Source of the DNA: Phytophthora sp. 'mugwort' | Taxonomy: Eukaryota; Oomycota; Peronosporomycetes; Peronosporales; Peronosporaceae | NCBI GenBank assembly: GCA_033558025.1 | Contig: JAUCEF010000012.1 | Location: 2,480,001-2,544,000 of the forward strand | Length of the DNA stretch: 64,000 nucleotides | Direction of reading: 5' to 3' | In this document: one piece after another, positions 1 to 10,243 of the stretch | How the letters are laid out: every line of letters begins with the position of its first letter | How positions within the stretch are numbered: the stretch's first letter is position 1 | The notes under the pieces: model-generated | Databases searched by the model: none | Seen by the model: the letters and a program-made list of their open reading frames with translations, nothing else | Told to the model about the DNA's origin: nothing | Translations under genes and position numbers: made by a program

Positions 1-768
1 CACTGGTAATCCTATGGCTGGTGTCATCGCTAATTCCGCTCCATTCAGTATTTGCTGGGGCGCTGTAGTCAATGCCCTTGAACCCAATATTGATGGAACT
101 TACATGCCTTTCACCACTTCTCGTCTGTATGTACCGTTCGTACATCTTGAGAACCCTCAGGCTATTATTTTCAAGCCTGTTAAGAAAATTCGATACAATG
201 ACTGCGATGCTCAGTGGTTCTATCAGCGTGCTGCTGTTGGTAAGCAAGCGACTCAGCATAATGCTGCATTCGATCTCCAACTGTCGGCGTCTGTTAAAAA
301 TGCCAAATACATTATTCTTCTTCCTTTCGCTGAACAGACGGGTAGCTTTGCTTCCGCCGCTGTACAGCAATTTCAGAGTCCTTTCGATTCGGCTCCGTGG
401 TCGCTTCACCCGGGATCGTCTATTCGCAACTTCAACGTTCGTATCGGATCTCATCAGACGTTCGATATCAGCCATGACTATGACTTCCACCACTTTCACA
501 ATGAACTGGCTAAGATTGGATCGATAAATGGTGATTTGACTCCTGAGCTGGTGAATGGTCTTCTTGACTATCAGACGTGGTCGCTAACTAACCGCGTTCT
601 CATTGCTGATGTCAGTCGTCTGACTGAGCGTGATATTCCTCAGGCTATTCAGGTACAAGGCATAAGCGCAGGATACCAAGGAACAAATATGCTCGTACTG
701 GTTGTGAGTGAGCAAGAGCTATCTTACGATCGCCTAACGGGTGAGATTTTAGATTTACCACAGCTTAG
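1..768 (+). pseudogene. Major capsid protein, C-terminal part (element A)
   Basis: C-terminal ~255 residues of the Maverick/polinton-like double-jelly-roll major capsid protein; the gene enters the window from the left in an open frame. It is nearly identical to 29337-30105 and to the reverse strand of 53771-54540. One T is missing near the end (run at 751-756), so the normal ending (Phe-Thr-Thr-Ala, stop near 766-768) is lost and the frame runs on to 793 through a poly-A tract. The MCP forms trimeric hexon-like capsomers. With only the C-terminal jelly roll present in the window, I cannot say whether the rest is intact. Confidence 0.85.
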
Positions 769-789
769 ATTTAAAAAAAAAAAAATTTC

Positions 790-1091
790 TTAGCTTAACT
801 CTTTCAGTAGCTTAGGACACTTTTCAATAACGAATTGGTTCTTGCGAAGGTAATCGATATATCCTGGATTCATTCGACTGATCTGCTTGAGGTCTTACCT
901 CGATACTTACCCCAAGTCATCATGTAAGAGTTATCATCAGTCAGAAACTTGCTGTGGAGGAATATCTTGATTTCATCACTAATAATTTGATTGGGTTGAT
1001 TGAAAACCCAACGACAATAGCCGGGATCACTATCATAGACCTCTTCAATGGTCTTACCTTTGTATTTTCCGAAAGTTAGTTCGTTCGACAT
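790..1091 (-). pseudogene. ExoX C-terminal-like small protein, frameshifted copy A
   Basis: Homologous to the intact 100-residue genes at 30128-30430 and 53446-53748. One G is missing near 892 (single-base deletion in the GGG run of the sibling copies), so the frame ends at 870 after 73 residues and the last ~30 residues are out of frame. The first domain copy (GKYKGKT...PGYCRWV) is intact and the second is cut after its GKYRGKT. See the copy at 53446 for the function. Confidence 0.7.
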
Positions 1092-1189
1092 GTTATCAGT
1101 GGGGTGTATCTATATACATACCCCCTTTTAAATTTTTGGGACTTTTTTTAATTAATTCAGAAATTACCGACAGAGCGATCTTAGTGCTT

Positions 1190-1364
1190 GAGCGGATCTG
1201 AAACCACCCTAAGATCCAAAAGGCGTTGCATTCGCTCTCAGGTGGTCGAGAGGTTGCATGGTCAAAATAGCAGCTGGTCCGAAAGAAGGTTCCAGGAATG
1301 TTCTTGGTGGTAAATTACGGAAAGTAAAAAAAACTGCCGGCGTAATGTTCCAAGTATTACTACT
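1190..1364. repeat. Maverick terminal inverted repeat (capsid end, element A)
   Basis: 175-bp terminal repeat whose outer end reads CCAAGTATTACTACT at 1350-1364, i.e. the reverse complement of AGTAGTAATACTTGG at 53173. It starts with GAGCGG at 1190, the point where similarity to the polymerase-side terminal repeat (16621-16794) begins. The AG...CT ends are typical of Mavericks/Polintons. The 6 bp outside are ATTATC, shared with the copy at 30703. Confidence 0.85.
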
Positions 1365-2623
1365 ATTATCGAGCACCGATGTCCCGCCTCCGGCGCCAGT
1401 TTTCCCCATCATGGGCGAAAACAGAAACATCACCGCACGTCGCGCGGCGCAAATCGTCAGTATGGTTAAACAGCGAGCGAAAGTGGTAAGGTGGATAGTT
1501 TTTGGATGGTGATAAAGGGCAGAATCAAGTGCCTTTTCGCTCAAGCGGTTGACGAATTCCCGTAGATATTCAGGTCTAAGACGCGCAGCGCAAACCTCAC
1601 CAAGGCGATGAGGTGGTGGAAGCAGCGGGAGAAATGGCTTCACCTGTCCAGAGGGGTGCGAGAGCTCTCGGTAAAGCGCGAGCAAGGACGCTGGCGTGTG
1701 AACAAGAAGGCTCAAAGGGCGTGGAAGACAGCGGAGCGAATGTGTGGCATGACTGTATTCACAGCTGCTTGATGAGTTTGACCGCCTGCGCAAACGTGGA
1801 TTGAAATTCGATGCGTCGATGCTGCTTCAGCTTGCTGTGCGGCTTTTAAAAACGAGCGCCGGGTCATTTAACAGTACGTCAGCTGACAAAGCTGGAGCGG
1901 TCATGCGGAGGAAATATCTCCAAGGTGAATTCAGACGTTTATGGAGGCTCATCGAATTGTCCTTCGCACCCAGTCCGGTAAGAACCAGGTCAGCCCCGAG
2001 AAAAAAGAGGCAATCGAGCGTGAAGTTGCAGTCCATCTTGGAGAGCTGAAGCGGGGGGGGGGGAGAGAGAGAGAGTCGGGACGTCTAAACGAGGACAACA
2101 CAACGGCAAGATGCTCGGTTTTGCTAGCGAGAAGTGCGTTAAGTATGCAGACCTTGTATCTGGTGGAGAGGGAATGACAATGATTGTGAGAATTTCTGGT
2201 GGTGCAAGCGGCTGATTTTCACCCGCCCATGATGATCTTCCAAAACGCGTCATCAAGCTATGCTATCCGTGGGATCCTGGACAAGACACCAGAGTATGCT
2301 ATCGAACGGGACCTAACGGGTGGATGAGCAAGCGAGTGTTTAGGCAGTATCTCGGTGAGAGGAGGGCAATGAGCGCTGATCCTCGTGGGCGCGAAAAGCA
2401 CATTTATCTCGACAACTGCTCGTCACACCTAGACGAAGACGAGTGCAAAGATGAGTTATTTCAATTGAATGCCCGTCTCATTTACCTTCCACCCAACGCG
2501 ACCGATTTATGTCAGCCTGCTGACTCATTTGTGATCGCCAAGATCAAAGATGACTGGCGCCGTAAATGGAACGAGAAAAAGATAGCGCTTATTGAGGGTG
2601 GTAAATGGCAGAAACCGAAATGA
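1365..2623 (+). pseudogene. DDE_1-type (pogo/jerky-like) transposase remnant, copy 1
   Basis: A decayed Tc1/mariner-superfamily transposase. An N-terminal, probably helix-turn-helix part is readable in pieces at about 1640-2045, ending in a segment containing TQSGKNQVSPEKK. After a run of G and GA repeats (2050-2073) the frame resumes with LNEDN, then jumps to a catalytic-core piece. YLDNCSSH with LIYLPPNATDLCQPAD (about 2400-2530) is the region around the second catalytic Asp. The segment that in this family carries the first Asp appears deleted. A TGA at ~2207-2213 interrupts the frame where copy 2 (31451-31963) has CGA. Cannot be active. Confidence 0.75.
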
Positions 2624-3207
2624 TAAGACAGCTCGTGGTCAGGGAAGCTCAAGAACCCAGGCTAGAAGTTCTTTTTGTCCTTGACTGCTGAATGCGCTCG
2701 TGAGGTAAACGCGCGCCGCGCCAGAAATGGCGTCAACTATGCCAAGAAGGCAAATAATCAATTGTGGGCTTTCGCTTAATATTGACGGTTGTTGGAGCCC
2801 AAAGCAGCTTTCCCTCATCTCCGGGAAATTATCAAGATGTACTCAGGTGAGATTGGCGGCAAGACTGCTGCTGAGTCGGCAGATATGAGGCTTGTGCGAG
2901 GGTAGCAGCGCTGCTGAAGATGTGGACTGCATCGCCAGTGTGGTTGTCTAGAGCGTATAACCAAAATTAGTGAGAGTGTCCCTAATTTTGCCACACTCAA
3001 ATTAGTATCAGTTCAAAAATAGCGACACCCCCACTAATTCCGTGAAGACAATCAAAAACACCTTACATAAGTTAGTATCGACGACATTAATTGCGGTTAC
3101 TACTGTACCAGAACTCTCGCACCTTTCATCTTAAGCCTCATTTTCGAATCTAAATGGCAGCAAGCAACCCCTTCAGCACCCATCAAATGTACAACTATTT
3201 TTTTTAA
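2624..3207. mobile_element. Decayed transposon 3' region
   Basis: No convincing gene. Short translated stretches on + (around 2630-2780) look like the tail of the transposase out of frame. Around 2950-3110 AT-rich sequence carries repeated AATTAGT/CTAATT words, as expected near a DNA-transposon end. I could not pair this with an opposite end. Confidence 0.35.
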
Positions 3208-3372
3208 GTGATTCTGGACAAACAGGATGATCCGACACAATACTTTCAGTGCCAGTGCTCTGCTGTGCGCAAGCAAGCGCACAAGCCTGGGTACACCAAT
3301 ATACTTGACCATGTCCTCAAGCGGCACCCTGACTGCGCCGCAACAATGATGGCCATGGCATCAACACTGTAA
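3208..3372 (+). pseudogene. BED-type zinc finger fragment, copy 1
   Basis: An open stretch of about 54 codons ending in TAA at 3370-3372. It contains CQC...GYTNILDHVLKRHPD, i.e. a Cys-x-Cys followed by His-x4-His, the pattern of BED fingers that head hAT-like transposases and related proteins. No start codon and no transposase follow, so it is a fragment of a DNA-transposon gene. Identical in the second copy at 32548-32712. Confidence 0.55.
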
Positions 3373-3410
3373 CGGGGTTACATGAAGAGTGCTAAGTCAA
3401 TCTTCAGAAC

Positions 3411-3722
3411 AGGTGTACCCAAGTACACTAAGTGATGTAGGTAAACATCACTATGACGTCACGGATAGGTACCACACATACGGTACAAAGACCTCAGAGC
3501 CACCCAATAGGATAACATCTAGGGTACTTTATAGGTGACTAATAGTTAGAATGTAGACGCATTAAAAGGGGTCACCTATAAATATATTCAGTCTTGTATT
3601 ACCTAATTTTGGTACAGTCCCCTCTGACCAAGGACTTGTGAACTGCCGTTCACTGTGAGTTTGTATACTCTCCGGAATTCACACTTCCTGTGCGCAAGGT
3701 GTTGTGTGCCCTGTCACACTTT
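3411..3722 (+). repeat. Ty3/gypsy LTR-like sequence, copy 1
   Basis: Sequence from TGTACCCAAGTACAC to a point just before the gag-like frame. It has retroviral-type promoter architecture: CTATAAATATATTC at ~3566-3579, then pyrimidine-rich sequence and TG/CA-like ends. It sits directly 5' of the gag remnant at 3731, the position of a 5' LTR. No matching 3' LTR was found, so the boundaries are approximate. Confidence 0.45.
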
Positions 3723-3730
3723 GGTAGCAC

Positions 3731-4200
3731 TTGCAGTCTATCCACGACTACGCGGGTTACTACCTGAAACCTCTGGGTCCTAGCAACATGGACCCGAATA
3801 AGTTTCCTCATCTGAACGACTCACAGTTTCAGTCCGTTCGTAAAATGGCTGGCAGCTTTGGTATGGATGCTTGCACAACATGGCGGCGTCAACGCAAGCT
3901 GAGCAGGTCGAACGCGTGACCGCGTTCGACATGTATGAGCAGGGAATCATCGAACATGTTCGGAGCAACCAGCAGGTTCTGGCCGCAGAGCCGAAACAGG
4001 TATACCCCAAGCCGTTGAGGCTGAAGGTAAACCCTTATGAAGGAAAGGAAGGTGAAACCCTTCGCGTCTGGGTGCGAGAAGTAGAGCTCGCATGGATGCG
4101 GCTCTTATCTCTTCCGAGCACCTCCGAGTGGCTAGCGTCGAATAAGAATCTCAAACCCCGTGGCACCGAGCCGATCTGCGAGACAGGTGAAAGAAATTAA
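3731..4200 (+). pseudogene. Ty3/gypsy Gag remnant, copy 1
   Basis: Gag-like protein of a gypsy retrotransposon: an acidic/Gln-rich N-terminus, then KVNPYEGKEGETLRVWVREVELAW, the start of a capsid-like retrotransposon Gag domain. Frameshifted by loss of one C near 3870 (copy 2 at 33071 reads GATGCCTTGCAC, copy 1 GATGCTTGCAC). It then stops after the first third of a normal Gag, where a GATCGG-rich segment begins. No nucleocapsid zinc knuckle or protease follows. Confidence 0.7.
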
Positions 4201-4435
4201 CCAGAGGACAACTGATAGGGGGCGGAAAGCGAGTTTGACGGCGACCCAGGTTGGAGATCACACACAGAACGAAGATCAGGTGAAGGACGAAACTTACCAG
4301 CGATTGGCAGATCGTGACCGATATACTCTTTATATGACTATAGTCACTCCCGGTCGATCCTCGGTCACGGCCGATCTTAGACCAGATTCGGGCAAGGGAT
4401 GAAGATCAAGACTGATCGGCGACATGCGGATCGGA
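4145..4435 (+). repeat. Diverged direct repeat, unit 1
   Basis: About 290 bp that recurs at 6340-6620 in the same orientation with scattered differences. Shared words include CCCCGTGGCA, GAGGACAACTGA, GGGGGCGGAAA, GGCGACCCAGGTTGGA and GATTGGCAGATCGTGACCGAT. The pair flanks the gypsy pol remnant. It may be an internal duplication or old LTR/solo pieces of another family. Repeated in copy 2 at ~33486-33776. Confidence 0.6.
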
Positions 4436-4714
4436 GATCCGGAATTTGACCAGACACTCGACGTTGGCTTGGGTCTTCAGATCGCCCGGTCTCCAAGGAC
4501 GGTTAGGTCAGTGGGCCGCACTCCTGTCGCCATGGACGCTCGAGGTCGGAAAATGTACTAAGGGAGAAGACGAGATCTTGGGGGCGATCGCCGCTAGTAT
4601 TACACCTAGGTCCAAGGTGGACGAAGCATTGATCGCGATCGCACCCAGCAAAGAGTCACGCCGTCAGATCCAAGCACTGATCCCAGTGGTAGGCGCGGGC
4701 GAGGATGGTTTGTG

Positions 4715-5660
4715 GTGGGTTTTGACGGATCTGCACGGGTAAAACGAGGCGGCGGAGCCTATAGTGCGATCTTGTGGAAGTTACCTGAGTGGACGGTCTT
4801 GAAGGCCCGGTCCGGTTATGCCGAGGCTCCGACTGTGAACGAGGCAGAGTACAATGAACTCCTGTTGTGTTTGACTTGTTTGAAGGTATGACGCAGGGAC
4901 GACTGGTGATTTGCGGTGATTCAAATCTGTTAATCAGACAAGTTCGAGGCGTGATCGACTGCAAAGCACCCGAACTGACGCTATTGAGGCAGAAGGCCCT
5001 GGATCGGCTGCAGGTCTGGCCAGATCATGAACTGTTGCACGTGAAGCGCGACTGGAATGCTATTGAGGACAGTCTGACCAGGTCTGCCTTACAGCGGCAG
5101 CAAGGAGTGATCGTCAATGAGGAAGAGGCGTATCAGGATCTGCCCACGCTGAATCGCTTAAATGAGATCCTAATGGTCAGATCGGAAGACTCTGTGGTGC
5201 GAGTCTCACCAGTGGCTACTAGATACGGAACCAGATCCGTACACTGTCCGACGGGTTTGAACGAAAGTTTTATAAGAGATCTCCGGGTAGATCGCGTCCG
5301 GCAAGCCCAAGACGAGGAAGTGTGGATATCACGTCTGAAAACGTATCTGACCAGAGATGTGACCGATCTCACACAAGATCAGGCTAGCCTGTGTGGCAAA
5401 ATAGCGTCAGATTATGAAGTCGACGGTAACGATCTACTATTCTACTATCCTCCCACCAAGAGATCGGAAGCAGATCGGGACGGATCGATGAGACTTGTCG
5501 CGCCCGAGTCACTCCACCTCGACATCCTACATCACTATCACGCGAGCGTTGAAAGTGGTCATCAGGGATTGGTCGTACATATTAACGGATCAGGGATCAT
5601 TTCCTTTGGAGAGTCTTATGGGATACGGCCGGAAGCTGGCGCACCGGTGGCCCAGTCCTT
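4715..5660 (+). pseudogene. Ty3/gypsy pol remnant: RNase H and integrase zinc domain, copy 1
   Basis: RNase H is readable across frames: a DGSA-type motif near 4725, NEAEYNELLLCL near 4840 and VICGDSNLLIRQV near 4905 supply the expected D-E-D acidic residues. It is followed by VKRDWN. After ~500 bp of linker, LHLDILHHYHASVESGHQG at 5516-5570 is the start of the HHCC zinc domain of the integrase. The frame then shifts and the catalytic DDE core is absent. The reverse transcriptase is also missing. Copy 2 at 34055-35000 differs by a 3-bp deletion near 34580 and point changes. Confidence 0.75.
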
Positions 5661-5666
5661 TCCGAG

Positions 5667-6044
5667 TTGCTAATCAAAGATCACCGGAACGGAGTATCAG
5701 CTCTTCCCGATTGTGATGTGTCTAAATTAAAGCTGGTCAAGGAATTCCCAGATCGGTCACAGATCGAGTTGACTGTACCAATCTCGGATCGACTGGATTT
5801 TGACGAAACTCTGCTGCCCGAGGATAGCTGGACACCGGATCTTGGAGCAGACGAATACGAAGTGGAGAAGATCACTGACCTGACGACCGCAGATAAACGC
5901 GATATGGCCGGATCTATCGGGAATTTCTGGTATATTGGAAGGGATATGAAGACTCCAGCTAGGTTGATAAACCCAATCTCAACTGCGGAGAACTCCTCCA
6001 CGATTTCCTTCGGGGACAGGCTAACCGGAATCGTTTCCGTGTGA
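5667..6044 (+). pseudogene. Gypsy integrase C-terminal/chromodomain-like remnant, copy 1
   Basis: 125 codons starting almost directly after the broken integrase zinc domain. LPEDSWTP, then DEYEVEKITDL and FWYIGRDMKTPARLI, match the layout of the C-terminal chromodomain-like module of Ty3/gypsy integrases (DEFEVEKI-type start, aromatic WY..GR.M core). The catalytic core that should lie between is deleted. No ATG is needed as it was part of a polyprotein. Identical in copy 2 at 35005-35382. Confidence 0.6.
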
Positions 6045-6339
6045 TGCAGTCCCACGAGGAATAGTGTGATTGAGGGGATCGCGGCGAGTTGGTCACTACG
6101 ATGACGGATCGGAAGAAGGATCTATGGGAAGGCCACAGATCGGAGGAAATGGGATGTATATGTGAAGTTATGTATATTTGTGCAAGCTCGAAGAGATGAA
6201 AATGAGATCTAGGTGGATCCGAGTTCCGGTAACGAGTAGTCCGGCCTAAATAGGCGGATTAAAGAGTGTGACCGAAGTGGGGCCGCTGTACGGCGACGAC
6301 TTCAGACAGGGGGCGGTTGTGGAGAAGCGTCGAGTAAAA
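6045..6339. other. Gypsy 3' non-coding region
   Basis: No gene seen. GATCGGA-rich sequence downstream of the pol remnant. It may contain the 3' LTR region of the element, but I could not align it to the 5' LTR-like sequence at 3411-3722. Confidence 0.3.
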
Positions 6340-6620
6340 TATCAGACCCCGTGGCAACGAGCCGGATCCGCGAGATAGGTGGAGGAGATCAGCAAGAGGA
6401 CAACTGACAGGGGGCGGAAAGCGAGGTTGACGGCGACCCAGGTTGGATGGCGATTATGCAAAGGACGAAGATCAGGTGAAGGACGAAACTTACCGGCGAT
6501 TGGCAGATCGTGACCGATCTACGCTGTATATGACCATAGTCACTCACTCACGATCCTCGATCACGGCTGATCTTAGACCAGATCCGGACAAGGGATGAAG
6601 ATCAAGACCGGCGACATGCG
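6340..6620 (+). repeat. Diverged direct repeat, unit 2
   Basis: Second copy of the segment at 4145-4435 (see there). It contains a small extra block (GGATGGCGATTATGCAAAG around 6445-6465) relative to unit 1. Confidence 0.6.
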
Positions 6621-6799
6621 GATCGGACTACACGGCCGATCGGCCCAGATTGTATCGGCGCTGGACATCAAGATTGGAGTCAAGGGGCGTGGATCAAGAC
6701 CGATCGGTGACATGCAAATCGCAGCCGACCTGGATCGACTCTGATCGGTATTCAGCGGACCGTAATCGATCAAGATTAGATCAGCCCTGATCGGATCGG

Positions 6800-7050
6800 A
6801 CACGCTTTCTGGCGGATCGGCATACAAGTTCGGACATACGGGATCGGGCAGATCGGATCGACTTTGCAACCGAGATCGAGCCGATCGATAGGGGGATCTG
6901 GCAGATAGGGCCGATCGGTATTCGCCGATCGGCATACGGGTTCTGGCTTCCTCGATCTGGTAGATCGGTATACGCATTCTGACACACGCGATCTGGCAGA
7001 TCGGAATACATGTTCGGACATCTGCGATGTGGCAGATCGGGATTCGATCA
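6800..7050 (-). repeat. 36-bp minisatellite, GATCGG-rich, copy 1
   Basis: Degenerate tandem repeat with a 36-bp period. Units begin GATCGGCATAC / GATCGGTATAC / GATCGGAATAC and end in (T)CTGGCA or TGTGGCA. On the minus strand it translates into 12-residue repeats (IPICHIADVRTC, IPICQIACVRMR, IPIYQIEEARTR). That open frame (6573-7187) is probably a by-product of the period being a multiple of 3. Also present at ~36139-36389. Confidence 0.65.
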
Positions 7051-7189
7051 GCAATCATCCTCGGGGATGGGCAAGTTTGAAGACGGTACGTGTTGAGTGG
7101 TTGGAGAAGGGCCAGATTCAGGAGATCTAGATGGTACGAGATAGGGTTCAGGATGGGAGGATAGGACAAGAAATGGATAAACGACAATC

Positions 7190-8111
7190 AGACTCGAATT
7201 TGTATTGGACGACTTAGGTGTTTTTTAAGTACCACAAGAAGGGATCTACATTGGCCCTCCGAGGTGTTAGCTAGTCTAAGGTAACCGATGTAACGTCGCG
7301 GTGAGAGGATCGGATCATATATTGGCCAGTTTCCCCCACGCTAGCGGACTTGTGCCACATGCCTTGATCGATCGGCATTCAGTGCGTGGACGACGATCGC
7401 TTCGACTCTCAACTCGCAGATCCCGCTAAAGTAAGCGGCAAGAAACCAAGGAAAGGAAAGAACAACGCCACCCGGTAACCTCGGTCTCGGATCAAGTCCA
7501 AGCCGCCGATCGAAGCGTCGACTACCTCAGATCGGAACCAATATCGGCAGCAGAGCGAAGACTTCCGCGCTGCTTCACACATCCCCGCGTCTCACCAGGA
7601 CGTTCGAGACCTTACATCGCACTCTGCAAATTCCTCGGGAACCGGAACGAGGATTGGCCACAGAGGAACCCAGCTCGCCCTGCAAGCGGGTGTGTTGAAC
7701 CATTCTGATCGAAGCAGGCGTTACAGCGACGCCGGCAGTATGGAATCAACGCCTCCACCGGAAAGGGGGGGGGGATCACAACCTCCTGGGGCCACGGGCA
7801 GCGGCACAAGCATGAACGGAGAATGAACGGAGACGAGTGCTGTTCCCCGTCCGACGGAACCCTACGGCCACCCGTAGCCACGGAAAGGCTTGGTGGTCCA
7901 CACCAACTTCGATCGAACATACATAATACCACGGAGCCTTCAACGTCGCAAATGACGACACCATCGGACGCATATGGAGGGGGGGGCAAGAAGAGCTAAG
8001 TACGGAGTCAACAAGATTCACAGCGCGTGGGCACGCCACTGACATCAGCCAATCACACATTGTTGGACGCAGCTACGCTGCAGCTGTGAAGACGACTAGG
8101 AGGCCAGGGCG
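7190..8111. other. Untranslated/5' region of the LINE, copy 1
   Basis: No supported gene. It contains a G9-10 run at ~7765 and a G8 run at ~7980, each of slightly different length in copy 2. This probably includes the 5' part of the LINE whose ORF1 starts downstream. Confidence 0.3.
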
Positions 8112-9801
8112 TTGCTGCGACGGAGCGACAGATACCACAACCCAAAACGATTGCTGGTAGTTGACGACCAAGAGAAGCAGCTAATCCTGGCTACACTGGG
8201 CAAGGACTGGACGGCAGACACGGAATCGGAAGTAACGACGGACGTGGCAACGCTACGACACATAGCAATGGAGGAGTCGGAAGTGCATCAAGACAGCGCG
8301 TTGAGAAAGTGGACCGAGCAGGAAACCAAGGCACTATTTGGCGTACCTCAACGGAACTCTGGAACTGCCACACGCACCAAATTTTCTCAAGGCTACCATG
8401 CCGCTGTTGCAGTGAGTCATGCTTGAGCAATTTTACGAAGCACATGTGGAGATTACTTTGACCATGGATGTGTCCATGGGCTAAACTCCGCCGCAACATG
8501 ACTCACCTGAAGCTATTCGCACAATTATGCGAAGCGAATGGAGACTCGGCCAGGGGCAAAGCAATGATTGATCGCATGCTGGATGATGTGAAGATGCTAC
8601 ACTTTGACGGGATCCACACGCTGAGTTTGTCTTCAATTCACGCCGCGTGGAAAACATCTAGAAAGGTCTAGCATTCCGACTGCAAGGTGTGTGCATCGAA
8701 CTGGAGGACACGGAAGGATTCCTAGACACGGGGAGCTTTAGGGCAGGCATAGTTACGCAGACAATACGCGGTACGGATCTATGGCATGGAAACACTAAGG
8801 CTAGTGGCAACAGTAGCGGCGCTTGGCAATCTGCCCGGGATACAGATAGAGGATGCGGAGAGACCGAGACTGGACTCCATAGAGGTAGTGGATAACAGGT
8901 ATGTTACAATCAGATTCATCGGCATCGACTGCCCAGCGGCACTCCGAGGGGTGACTAAAATCCAGATGTCCGGCCATCCGCTCACCATCCACCATCACCT
9001 GATTCACGTGAGACTTCCGTGCGCGAGGTGCTATGCTCTTACCACACCACAGGCTTCTGCAAGACACAGCAAGCGCAGGTACCGCGGTTGCAAGCAAAAT
9101 TGAACAGGACATACGCGGGCCATCTGCCTAAGTACACTGTCGGTGCTGCGGTCCAGTACACAGACTCCGATGAGGACAGCTTGGGAACTTTCTTGGCAAA
9201 CCTTCAAAAGGAAGTGGCAGAGGAGATAGCATGCGACAACCACGGTGCCAAGGGCACTACATTGGAGGCGGACACAGCAGCAGCGCCACCTTTCAGAAAT
9301 CACCAGGAAACGACAGGGACGGTGTCTGAAAGCGAGGGGGCCACCCAGACAGGAAACACCAACGCACAAGGAACAGGCACGAAGCACGAGGCAGATGCGG
9401 AGGGATTTACAACGGTGACAAGAATGAACTCCGGCCGGAAGGTTGATGTTCGAGGCGTAGCGGCAACAGCGCGGCAGCGGACGGCACCCCACAGCTCAGC
9501 GATGGCGGATGCACTGCTGTTGCCTATTATTATTTCAAAGAGCGCGAGTAGGAAGGTCCACCGGCCACACGAAGGAACAGGGAGTGTGAGCCACCAAGAA
9601 GGCGAACACCGGTGGACACGGCCGAAAAAACAGGGGACAAAGTCCCCAGGTTTTACCAAGTTTACCCGAGATAGAGTTTTAGGTCGATATGCCGCTTTAG
9701 TTGATGGTGCGGAGGACAGCGATGAGGAATGGAATGCGAGTGAGGCGGATGAGGCACCGTACGCTTACACGGAGTCACGGGGAGAACAACTTGCGGCATG
9801 A
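8112..9801 (+). pseudogene. LINE ORF1 (Gag-like) remnant, copy 1
   Basis: RNA-binding ORF1 of a non-LTR retrotransposon in three frames. An N-terminal basic piece lies at 8112-8426, a helical piece at 8468-8671, and an RRM-like piece at ~8690-9060 (ELEDTEGFLDTGSF, then LRLVATVAALGNLPG and VDNRYVTIRFIGIDCP). A CCHC-like zinc knuckle follows at ~9015-9060 (LPCARCY with YHTTGFCK in the next frame). A long low-complexity acidic/Thr-rich tail runs 9019-9801. Several frameshifts; identical lesions in copy 2 (37447-39136), so they predate the duplication. Confidence 0.65.
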
Positions 9802-10134
9802 GGGATTACCGCAGCGGACGAGCGCGAAAAGGGATTGAGGAAGACGATGTAATATCCAGGTATGTGGGCTCGTCAGCTCCATCGCAAACTCAATCTCCAG
9901 CGCTTACATCAGGATCGGAATTCCCATGCTCTTTAGCATCGGAACAGGATGAAATGCCCACTGATTAGACCTCGAAGAACAAAAGACCACACCATCACAA
10001 GCGGGGGCGGAGGCTATCGACATGGACACTGCCATGGGCGGGATTGAGGAACGCTTTCCCACAGACTCACACAACAACTGAGTCAGGAGGGCTTTGCACT
10101 GGAGCAGACAGTAGTGGCACCGGGACTGCCAGAA

Positions 10135-10243
10135 CAACTACCAGTGTTCATCAAGTCCTTCGGCGGGCTTTGATCACAGTACCGGCTAATGGACAGTGTG
10201 CGTACGCGGCACTGCACGCGACCACATCCTATGCAAGAGAGAG
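10135..10243 (+). pseudogene. OTU-like protease fragment in LINE, 5' part, copy 1
   Basis: VPANGQCAYAALHATTSYA at ~10180-10236 matches the active-site block of OTU-family cysteine proteases (G-x-C followed by a hydrophobic helix). The frame is broken just upstream by loss of one T (GGCGGGCTTTG; copy 2 has GGCGGGTCTTTG). It is interrupted by an inserted LINE fragment at 10244 and resumes at about 11227. OTU domains are known in some LINE proteins. Confidence 0.6.

Noticed and set aside
6800..7050. CRISPR-like array
   Set aside because: Repeats are contiguous and degenerate with no spacers, in a eukaryotic transposon context.
6573..7187. 204-codon minus-strand open frame
   Set aside because: Created by a 36-bp repeat, a multiple of three. 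Low-complexity Ile/Pro/Arg/Ser product, no domain or conserved start.
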